Shown here: positions 57,717 through 64,000 of the stretch, in pieces
How the letters are laid out: each line of letters begins with the position of its first letter
Numbering within the stretch: the stretch's first letter is position 1
Assembly: GCA_965247615.1 (NCBI GenBank)
Contig: OZ252022.1
Location: 2,046,001-2,110,000, forward strand
Length of the DNA stretch: 64,000 nt
From: G965197715 sp965247615
GTDB lineage: Bacteria; Chloroflexota; Dehalococcoidia; Lucifugimonadales; UBA1127
Direction of reading: 5' to 3'
The notes under the pieces: generated by a model
What the model saw: the letters and a program-made list of their open reading frames with translations, nothing else
Databases searched by the model: none
Told to the model about the DNA's origin: nothing
Program-made: the position numbers and the translations under genes

Positions 57717-58859
57717 ATGGCCACCTCGCCAGTTAACGCGACACCGGTCAACCAACCCCTGGACACCTACCATAAGATCGACTCCTACATGGGGTTCGCC
57801 AAGAGCGAGGGCATCCCCATCTACGACGTGTACAGCGTGGACTGCATCACCGTTGAGCTGCAGCCCTGGGACCGCCTGGGGGGCAACGGCGCCTACGTGA
57901 ACCTGGCTGGCCGCGGCGACCTCTGCAACACCTACGTCGCCGAGATCCTGCCCGGCGGTCAACTGAACCCGGAGCGCCACATGCACGACGAGCTCATCCA
58001 CGTCGTCTCCGGCCGCGGCGCCACCACCATCGAGCTCCCCGGCGGCGCCAAGCACACCTTCGAGTGGGGCGCGGGCTCCCTCTTCGGCATTCCCCTCAAC
58101 GCCAAGCACCAGCACTTCAACGGCTCCGGGTCCGAACCGGCCCGCTTCGCCGCCATCACCAACCTCCCCATCTACCTCAACCTCACCCACGAGGTCGAAT
58201 TCATCTTCAACAACGACTACGAATTCAAGGGCCGCGCCTCCGATGAGCGCCACTTCCGCGGCGAGGGCGACTTCTGGCCCGTGAAACCGGGCCGGCATCA
58301 GTGGGTCACCAACTTCGTCCCGAGCCTCTACGACTTCGAGCTTCCGCCATGGCCCGAGCGCGGCGCCGGCGGCAACAACGTCACCTTCGTCATCGCCGAC
58401 AGCTCCATCCAGGGCCACATCTCGGAGTTCCCCCAGGGCACCTACAAGAAGGCCCACGCCCACAACGCCGGCGCCCATATCTGGTGCGCAGGCGGCCACG
58501 GTTACAGCCTCCTATGGCAGGAAGGCGAAAACCCCGTCGACACCGTGCGCGTGGACTGGAAGCCCGGTGTCATGTACGCGCCCCCGGACGGCCCCACCTA
58601 CCACCAGCACTTCAACACCGCGGACAGACCCTCCCGCTACCTCGCCCTCTACCCCACAGGCTCCCGCTACGCCGTCCTCCCAAGCTGGCTCAAGTTCTCC
58701 GACGGCGCCGACGTCTCGCAGAAGCAGGGCGGCATTCAGGTGGAGTACGAGGACGAGGACCCCCGCATTCTTGAGCTCTTCGAGGAGGAGTGCCGCAAGA
58801 CCGGCAACAGCTCCATCATGCGCGACTACCTCCGGGAGAAGCACGCCATAGGTCGCTAG
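57717..58859 (+). CDS. Double-cupin domain protein, paralogue 2
   Basis: 380 aa from ATG 57717 (AGGAGGAG at 57706-57713); a frame open from 57651 starts inside the promoter. Cupin 1: PERHMHDELIHVVSGRGATT with FEWGAGSLFGIPLNAKHQHF. Cupin 2: YKKAHAHNAGAHIWCAGGHG with PGVMYAPPDGPTYHQHFN. The ending VEYEDEDPRILELFEEE is shared with paralogues 1 and 3. About 70 percent of positions look identical to paralogue 3 (62255-63373). Conserved His pairs suggest metal binding. The substrate is unknown; the nearby nitrilase and thiolase genes hint at an acid or acyl intermediate. Confidence 0.8.
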   Translation: MATSPVNATPVNQPLDTYHKIDSYMGFAKSEGIPIYDVYSVDCITVELQPWDRLGGNGAYVNLAGRGDLCNTYVAEILPGGQLNPERHMHDELIHVVSGRGATTIELPGGAKHTFEWGAGSLFGIPLNAKHQHFNGSGSEPARFAAITNLPIYLNLTHEVEFIFNNDYEFKGRASDERHFRGEGDFWPVKPGRHQWVTNFVPSLYDFELPPWPERGAGGNNVTFVIADSSIQGHISEFPQGTYKKAHAHNAGAHIWCAGGHGYSLLWQEGENPVDTVRVDWKPGVMYAPPDGPTYHQHFNTADRPSRYLALYPTGSRYAVLPSWLKFSDGADVSQKQGGIQVEYEDEDPRILELFEEECRKTGNSSIMRDYLREKHAIGR

Positions 58860-59045
58860 CTCCTCCCAGCGCCCCTGCCCCCCATACGGGAGAGGGGGCT
58901 GAGCCGAAAAGGGGCGGACGCTGCCATGAGCGCGCCGCCTCAGTCCATGACGGGCGCGGATGGGGCCGGACGTGGTCCGCAGCCGCCATCACACTGAGGA
59001 TTCGCCCCAAGACCGCTGGCCGCCCGGCACGTGGGAGCAATCGTC

Positions 59046-60095
59046 ATGGACCATAACCGGACCGTCCGCGCCGCAGCCGTCCAGCTCGCCCCCGTCCTCT
59101 TCGACCGCGAAGCCACGACCCGGAAGGTCATCGACGCTATCGCCGAGGCCGGACGCCAGGGCGCGCAGCTCTTGGTCTTCCCAGAGACCATCATTCCCAA
59201 CTACCCCTACTTCGCCAACTGGCAGCCGCCCGCCATAATCGCGGAGCAGCACATGCGGCTCTGGGAGCAGTCGGTCGACGTCCCCGGCCCGGTCACCGAT
59301 GCCGTGGGCAGGGCCGCCGGGAGCGCGGCCGTCGTCGTGGTCCTGGGCGTCAACGAGCGCGACGGCGGCAGCCTGTTCAACACCCAGCTCGTCTTCGACG
59401 CCGACGGCACCCTGCTGGCCAAGCGCCGCAAGCTCATGCCCACCTACCACGAGCGCATGATCTGGGGCTGGGGCGATGGCTCAGACCTGAAGGTGGTTGA
59501 GACAGCGGTGGGCCGCGTCGGGCCCCTCATCTGCTGGGAGCACTACATGCCCCTCTCCCGCTTCGCCCTCATGGCCCAGCGAGAAGAGATCCACTGCTCC
59601 CACTTCCCCGGCGCTATCGGCCGCCCCGGCTTCGCCGACGAGGTCGACGCCACCATCCGCCATCACGCCATGGAGTCGGGCTGCTTCGTCGTCAACGCCA
59701 CCGGCTGCCTCACGCCGGAGCAGGTCGCCCAGCTCTGCCCGGACCCCAACCTCAGAGAGCGCCTGGCCACCGACGGCCAGCTCACCGCCATCGTCGGCCC
59801 GGACGGTCGCCACGTCACACAGCCTCTGCGGGAAGGCGAGGGGATGGTCGTAGCCGACCTGGATATGAGCGCCATCCAGCGCCGCAAGCTTCGCATGGAC
59901 TCTGCCGGCCACTACGCCCGCCCGGACGTCACCCGCCTGTGGCTGGACCGTCAGCCACGCCGCCTTGTAGAGGGGCCCAGCGACGGCGCGACAGCCCCCG
60001 GGGAATCGAGCCTGGCTGCCGATGGCACAGAGGCGGCGCGGGCATCCCGCATCGCGGAGCTGGAGGGAGAGCTGCGACGGCTTAGGGGTGCGTGA
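59046..60095 (+). CDS. Nitrilase (carbon-nitrogen hydrolase superfamily)
   Basis: 349 aa from ATG 59046, following GGAGCA; an upstream GTG at 59031 is less likely. The Glu-Lys-Cys triad is readable: FPETIIPNYPYF (Glu), KRRKLMPTYHERMIW (Lys) and GPLICWEHYMPLSRF (Cys). ICWEHYMPL is typical of true nitrilases rather than amidases. It converts a nitrile directly to a carboxylic acid plus ammonia. A helical, charged C-terminal tail follows (about 50 residues). Located between two double-cupin genes. Confidence 0.88.
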   Translation: MDHNRTVRAAAVQLAPVLFDREATTRKVIDAIAEAGRQGAQLLVFPETIIPNYPYFANWQPPAIIAEQHMRLWEQSVDVPGPVTDAVGRAAGSAAVVVVLGVNERDGGSLFNTQLVFDADGTLLAKRRKLMPTYHERMIWGWGDGSDLKVVETAVGRVGPLICWEHYMPLSRFALMAQREEIHCSHFPGAIGRPGFADEVDATIRHHAMESGCFVVNATGCLTPEQVAQLCPDPNLRERLATDGQLTAIVGPDGRHVTQPLREGEGMVVADLDMSAIQRRKLRMDSAGHYARPDVTRLWLDRQPRRLVEGPSDGATAPGESSLAADGTEAARASRIAELEGELRRLRGA

Positions 60096-60137
60096 CCCCT
60101 CCGCTCTCCCTCCGGACCCCGTCTCGTCCGCGTGACC

Positions 60138-61418
60138 CTAGTCGGGTTCGGTGCTGAGTATCGCCCAGCTCCCGCTCGTGGGCATGGGCCCGCCGGCCAG
60201 CGCCGTCTCCGCCTTTACGTTTACTTGGCGCGCGCCCGCCCGGCCCTGCAGCTGCTGAACACAATCGGTCCAGTGCCAGCACCGGGAACGGCCGTTCCCG
60301 TTGTTCCCGCCACTGGAGATCAGCGGATGGGGCCCTTCGACGGTTATGTCGCCCGCGTAGAAGTCGTGGGCCTCTCCCCGCTTCACGCCGTGCCAGCCGA
60401 AGCCCTCCAGGTAGTACTGCGTGAAGGCGGTGAATCCGTCGTAGGGGTTGAAGATGTCGATGTCACTGGCGTTCAGCCCCGAACCCTCGTAGAGCTTCCG
60501 GGCGACCGAGTCGCAGGACTCCTCCACCTCGTCTAGCGTCTGGGCGCTGCTCCGCACCGGGCCCGTCTGCGTCGCGTGGGCGAGGAAATAGACCGGCTTC
60601 TGCTTCATGTCCTTCGCCCGCTCCGCCGTCGTGACCACGTAGGCGGCGACGGCCTGGATCGGCATGTCGCAGTCGTGCATGCATATGGGCTCATTGACCC
60701 ACCGTGAGCTCAGGTACTCCTCGACCGTGAGGGGCTGAGGCCGCTTCTGCGCGTAGAACCCCTCGGGAAACAGCAGGCCGTTCCTGCGCAGGTTGACCAC
60801 CAGGGGCGCCATCCGGTCGTGGTTGGTGCCGTACTTCTGGCAATACTGGTTGAAGTTGTAGCCCTGCTGGGCCATTCCCCAGAAGCCCCAGACGTCGGTC
60901 CACTGCGCCGGCCCGGACACCTTGTTGGACGGCTTCTGCGCGTACCTGCCCGGCATGTTGCCCACGGCCCGCACCACAAGCATGGTGCTCGCCAGGCCAT
61001 CGCCTATGGACTGGGCCGCGGCGCACATCAGCGGCGATATGTCGCCCGCGTGTACGCTGTACCGGATGTTCTTCAGCCCCATCTGGTTGATCATCCAGTC
61101 TGCGCTCACCCCGGACAGACCGTCCTCAGAGTCGTAGGGCGGCGGAAGGTACTCGCGCGGCGCCCATTTCGACCCCATCCCGTCTGGCCCGGCGGCCACG
61201 CTGTCCACGTCATCCGCCGTGATCCCCGCATCGTCCAGGGCCCGCTGCGCCGCGATAAGGGCGTAGGCGCCCAGGCTCGTCTCCGGGTTTCCGTCCCAGG
61301 CGCGTTCGGCCGGAGAATGGCCAACGCCGACGATGGCCACCTTCCCCCGGTGCTCCCAAACCCCCAGTCCCTCCTTGCCGCGGAACATTGATTCTGGTGC
61401 CATTTGAGTCGCTGCCAT
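60138..61418 (-). CDS. Thiolase-superfamily protein (lipid-transfer/acetyl-CoA acetyltransferase-like)
   Basis: 426 aa from ATG 61418, six bases after GAGGGAG. The thiolase fold is readable from GKVAIVGVGHSPAERAWDG, AAQRALDDAGITADDVDSVA, then IDIFNPYDGFTAFTQYYLEG and SSGGNNGNGRSRCWHW at the end. Non-canonical thiolases of this group (SCP2-like) act with a DUF35 OB-fold partner, and that gene lies immediately upstream. The catalytic cysteine of true thiolases is not conserved in an obvious way, so it may act as an acyl-CoA lyase/aldolase subunit. Confidence 0.8.
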   Translation of the reverse strand: MAATQMAPESMFRGKEGLGVWEHRGKVAIVGVGHSPAERAWDGNPETSLGAYALIAAQRALDDAGITADDVDSVAAGPDGMGSKWAPREYLPPPYDSEDGLSGVSADWMINQMGLKNIRYSVHAGDISPLMCAAAQSIGDGLASTMLVVRAVGNMPGRYAQKPSNKVSGPAQWTDVWGFWGMAQQGYNFNQYCQKYGTNHDRMAPLVVNLRRNGLLFPEGFYAQKRPQPLTVEEYLSSRWVNEPICMHDCDMPIQAVAAYVVTTAERAKDMKQKPVYFLAHATQTGPVRSSAQTLDEVEESCDSVARKLYEGSGLNASDIDIFNPYDGFTAFTQYYLEGFGWHGVKRGEAHDFYAGDITVEGPHPLISSGGNNGNGRSRCWHWTDCVQQLQGRAGARQVNVKAETALAGGPMPTSGSWAILSTEPD

Positions 61419-61467
61419 GCTCACTCCCTCTCTGCTTGAGCTATCCCGTCAATTCGGCTGGGTCACC

Positions 61468-61881
61468 TCAGACGACAACTCGCCACTCAGGGACCTTCTG
61501 CCCCGTCTCTGGCGTCACTTCAAACTCCAACTGCACGTCTGCTCCCACCGGCACCTCGCCCACCGGCGTCCCCGGCAGGTGGGAGAACATCTTGATCTCC
61601 GGATTGTCAGCCAGCTCGATGATCACCAGGTTGAACGGCTGCTCCTCCTTCAGGGCCACAATCCGAGAGTCGTGCTGCACGCAGTACCCGTTGATCCTGC
61701 CGCGCCCGCTCACCGGCCGCCACTCCAGATGGTCCGCGGAGCCGCACTTACCGCACGTCCCCCGTGGCGGGTGCTGCATCCTGTCGCACTCCGCACAGTT
61801 CTGCACAACAAGCCGGTCCTCGTTGCACGCGTCCCAAAAGGGCTTGCTCAGTTCATCGGGCACTGGGGATGGCTTCGGCAA
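61468..61881 (-). CDS. DUF35 zinc-ribbon/OB-fold partner protein
   Basis: 137 aa. TTG at 61881 directly follows GGAGGAGAG; longer frames have no SD. The rubredoxin-like zinc ribbon CAECDRMQHPPRGTCGKCGS is followed by an OB-fold (RINGYCVQHDSRIVALKEEQ, FNLVIIELADNPEIKMFSHL). DUF35 proteins form complexes with thiolases and SCP2-type proteins in side-chain or CoA-ester cleavage. The gene is separated by 49 bases from the downstream thiolase gene on the same strand. Confidence 0.85.
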   Translation of the reverse strand: MPKPSPVPDELSKPFWDACNEDRLVVQNCAECDRMQHPPRGTCGKCGSADHLEWRPVSGRGRINGYCVQHDSRIVALKEEQPFNLVIIELADNPEIKMFSHLPGTPVGEVPVGADVQLEFEVTPETGQKVPEWRVVV

Positions 61882-61908
61882 TTCTCTCCTCCATGGCGAA
61901 TACTCAAG

Positions 61909-61917
61909 AGTATAGCA
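61909..61917 (-). promoter_or_regulatory. Extended -10 box for the DUF35-thiolase operon
   Basis: Minus strand TGCTATACT (TATACT at 61914-61909), about 28 bases before the TTG start. Confidence 0.35.
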
Positions 61918-62185
61918 ACGTTGATTCCAGATCGGTTTCCAGCCCAAGGGGCCTGCCGCCGGTCGCGCCCATCCCGCGCCGCCTCCGCCGCTGGCCTGCA
62001 GTTGGGCAGGCTGATTCTCGCTTATGGACTCGACGGCGTCAACCCGTGCCCCCCACTGTGTGCCCGGCCATCCCGTGACGGCTCCCCCAGGATGGAGGGC
62101 CCCTGTGTCCAGGGCCCATCACCGGGATGCGCCTCCTCAGGCGCTCGCGCGGCGGGCGGCCCGGGCCCCAGCCGGCCGCCGGCGA

Positions 62186-62214
62186 TTGACACGTCCCGGC
62201 ACGCACCATACCAT
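62186..62214 (+). promoter_or_regulatory. Promoter of double-cupin paralogue 3 gene
   Basis: TTGACA (62186-62191), 17-bp spacer, TACCAT (62209-62214). The -10 box overlaps an in-frame ATG (62213), which rules it out as start. Confidence 0.65.
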
Positions 62215-62254
62215 GCAAGACACGTCCCCCGAATCCACACGTGAGGCTAATCAC

Positions 62255-63373
62255 ATGATGACCCAGAGCAATGGCAGCCAGCACCCCTACTACGGCATCT
62301 TCCCCTACTTCGACTTCCTCAAGACCGAGGGCGTCCCCGTGATCGACGCCTACAGCGTGGACTGCCACACGGTCCCAGTGGAACCCTGGGAACGCCTCGG
62401 CGGGCGCGGGGCCTACGTCCACCTCGCCGGCCGCTCCGACTACCTCTCCGCCTACGTGGTGGAGATTGAGCCCGGCGGTCAGCTCAAGCCCGAACAGCAC
62501 ATGCACGACGAGCTCATGCACGTGGTCTCGGGCCGGGGCGCCACGACCATCGAGCTCCCCAACGGGAAGACGCACACCTTCGAGTGGGGCCCCTCCTCCA
62601 TCTTCGGCATCCCCCTCAACGCCAAACACCAGATCTTCAACGGCTCCGGCACTGAGCCCGCACGCCTCGCCGCCGTCACCGACCTCCCCATCATCCTCAA
62701 CATCTTCCACAACCCCGCCTTCATCTACGACAACCCCTACCAGTTCCCCGAACGCGCCGATGTCGAGCGCTACTTCCGCGGCGAGGGCGAGTTCCGGGAG
62801 GTCAAGGCCGGCCGCCACCAGTGGGAGACCAACTTCGTCCCCGAGCTCATCAACTTCGAGCTCCCCATCTGGCACGAGCGCGGCGCCAGCGGCAACAACA
62901 TCCAGTTCCTCCTCGCCGACAGCTCCATGCACTGCCACATCTCGGAGTTCCAGTCCGGCACGTACAAGAAGGCGCACGCCCACAATGCCGGGGCCCACAT
63001 CTGGTGCGTCACGGGTGAGGGCTACTCGTTGCTCTGGAAGGAAGGCGACAACCCCGTCGACACGGTGCGCGTGGACTGGAAGCCCGGCACCCTCTACGCC
63101 CCGCCGGACGGCCCCACCTACCACCAGCACTTCAACGTCTCCAGGGAGCCCTCGCGCTACCTCGTCTTCGACTTCGGCGGCGCCCGCTACCCCGTCCTCG
63201 AGAGCAAGTTCAAGGGCTACGAACGCATGGACCAGTCCCAGAAGCAGGGCGGCATGCAGGTCGAGTACGAGGACGAAGACCCCCGCATCCTGGAGCTCTT
63301 CGAGCACGAGGTCGCCGAGCGCGGCATCGACTCCAAGATGCGCCAGTTTGTCGGACAGCGCGCGACGGCCTAG
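62255..63373 (+). CDS. Double-cupin domain protein, paralogue 3
   Basis: 372 aa from ATG 62255 (GTGAGG upstream; a second ATG follows at once). Cupin 1: PEQHMHDELMHVVSGRGATT with FEWGPSSIFGIPLNAKHQIF. Cupin 2: YKKAHAHNAGAHIWCVTGEG with PGTLYAPPDGPTYHQHFN. Ends VEYEDEDPRILELFEHEVAE. It is the close relative of paralogue 2, so the pair arose by a duplication that now flanks the nitrilase and thiolase genes. Function is unknown; metal-binding His are kept in both barrels. Confidence 0.8.
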   Translation: MMTQSNGSQHPYYGIFPYFDFLKTEGVPVIDAYSVDCHTVPVEPWERLGGRGAYVHLAGRSDYLSAYVVEIEPGGQLKPEQHMHDELMHVVSGRGATTIELPNGKTHTFEWGPSSIFGIPLNAKHQIFNGSGTEPARLAAVTDLPIILNIFHNPAFIYDNPYQFPERADVERYFRGEGEFREVKAGRHQWETNFVPELINFELPIWHERGASGNNIQFLLADSSMHCHISEFQSGTYKKAHAHNAGAHIWCVTGEGYSLLWKEGDNPVDTVRVDWKPGTLYAPPDGPTYHQHFNVSREPSRYLVFDFGGARYPVLESKFKGYERMDQSQKQGGMQVEYEDEDPRILELFEHEVAERGIDSKMRQFVGQRATA

Positions 63374-63403
63374 CCCGGGCTGGCGTCGTCGCGCAGCGAT
63401 CCC

Positions 63404-64000
63404 CTACCCCTTCAGCCTCGGGCACAACCGCAGGGCGTTCTCCCCCAGGATCTTGCGCTTGGCGCTGTCCGTCAGGCCCGGCCACTCCACCACCTGCTGC
63501 ACCGCCTCCGGCCACGCCGTGTCCCCGTGCGGCCAGTCCGTCGCGAACAGCAGCACGTCCTCGCCCACGCACTGCACCACCGACTCCAGCGTGCGCTCCC
63601 ACGTGTCGATGCCGTGGAAGTAGCGCCCCTCCTTCACCACGTCGCTGGGCATTCTGCGCAGCCACGGCACGTGGCCCGGCGACATCACGTAGTGCGCGTC
63701 GAAACGGTCCAGGATGGCCGGCAGCCAGCCCGCCGCCGTCTCCACGATGCCCACCCTCAGCCTGGGAAACCGCTCCAGCACGCCCCCGCCGATGATGGCG
63801 CCCATGGCCGCCATGCCCGCCCAGGGGTTGCACAGGCCGTGTTGCAGGAACCACGCCCCCTGCAGGTCGAAGGTGCCCGGCCCGTAGGGCGGCCGAGCCG
63901 TGCCCCCGTGGGCCAGGATCGGCAGCTCCAGGTCCTGCGCCGCGGCATAGATGGGGTCCAGCCGCTGGTCGTCCAGGAGCATGTTGTCGGGGCCCTGCGG
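63404..64000 (-). CDS. Amidohydrolase-family protein, C-terminal part (cut by window end)
   Basis: The frame is open to base 64000. The visible part includes PILAHGGTARPPYGPGTFD, RLRVGIVETAAGWLPAILDR and VLLFATDWPHGDTAWPE, where Asp is the late metal ligand of PF04909 proteins. The N-terminal DxH or HxH site lies beyond the window. Convergent with the double-cupin gene; the 30-base gap contains no terminator. Confidence 0.8.
   Translation of the reverse strand, partial: PQGPDNMLLDDQRLDPIYAAAQDLELPILAHGGTARPPYGPGTFDLQGAWFLQHGLCNPWAGMAAMGAIIGGGVLERFPRLRVGIVETAAGWLPAILDRFDAHYVMSPGHVPWLRRMPSDVVKEGRYFHGIDTWERTLESVVQCVGEDVLLFATDWPHGDTAWPEAVQQVVEWPGLTDSAKRKILGENALRLCPRLKG

Overview
The window is high-GC bacterial DNA. 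It combines a short housekeeping block (a GlmU-like nucleotidyltransferase, GlmS, a YvcK-family protein and tRNA-His) with many catabolic genes: Rieske oxygenases, a gentisate-dioxygenase-like double cupin, dienelactone hydrolase, FAH-family hydrolase, amidohydrolases, LLM flavin monooxygenase, Mo-hydroxylase subunits, nitrilase and aldehyde dehydrogenase, with many MFS transporters and Gfo/Idh/MocA oxidoreductases. Several paralogous families, abundant MFS genes and a long LRR lipoprotein suggest a Chloroflexota lineage of the SAR202/Dehalococcoidia type. That is inference from gene content, not a marker-gene result.

Layout. 1-5742: end of a Rieske oxygenase, double cupin, Gfo/Idh/MocA dehydrogenase, dienelactone hydrolase, amidohydrolase and an Asp/Glu-racemase-fold protein, all on +. 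5863-8053 (-): a GrdB/PrdB-type selenoprotein with an in-frame UGA (Sec) and a SECIS-like hairpin, plus a double cupin. 8119-8370: IS481-like remnant. 8371-29005: dehydrogenase/MFS pair, Mo-hydroxylase genes (large subunit divergent from the small/FAD/CoxG operon), amino-sugar and YvcK block, tRNA-His, FAH hydrolase, FAD oxidoreductase, MFS, LLM monooxygenase, Gfo/Idh/MocA and PanE-like reductase. 29006-29165: a second IS481-like remnant in inverted orientation. 29167-36691: two tandem MFS genes, an SDR, an IS30 copy, a class III aminotransferase and a zinc-ribbon protein. 36692-44641: scrambled accessory zone with an MFS/primase chimera, LRR lipoprotein, truncated Mo-hydroxylase gene, intact IS110, ribbon-helix-helix genes and an iteron-like array. 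44642-64000: amidohydrolases, CocE-type hydrolase, VOC proteins, Rieske oxygenase, aldehyde dehydrogenase, FIST protein, NHL propeller, PanE-like reductase, Fur plus nickel permease, and a group of two double cupins, a nitrilase and a thiolase/DUF35 pair.

The genes read together as an aerobic, mosaic toolkit for aromatic and organic-acid turnover: ring hydroxylation, ring cleavage, hydrolysis of cleavage products, aldehyde oxidation, C-C cleavage or thiolysis, and uptake. Most units are single genes or pairs with their own TTGACA/TAnnnT-type promoters.

The main observations for follow-up are these: (1) the UGA-containing selenoprotein beside oxygenase-type genes; (2) plus-strand G/C bias that reverses between the two inverted IS481-like remnants, suggesting a 20.6-kb inversion; (3) a helically phased TGTAACC array between two ribbon-helix-helix-type reading frames; (4) several dispersed intergenic repeat families, one of them split by the IS30; and (5) double-cupin paralogues linked to nitrilase and thiolase/DUF35 genes. 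All function calls come from reading motifs by eye; no database search was run.
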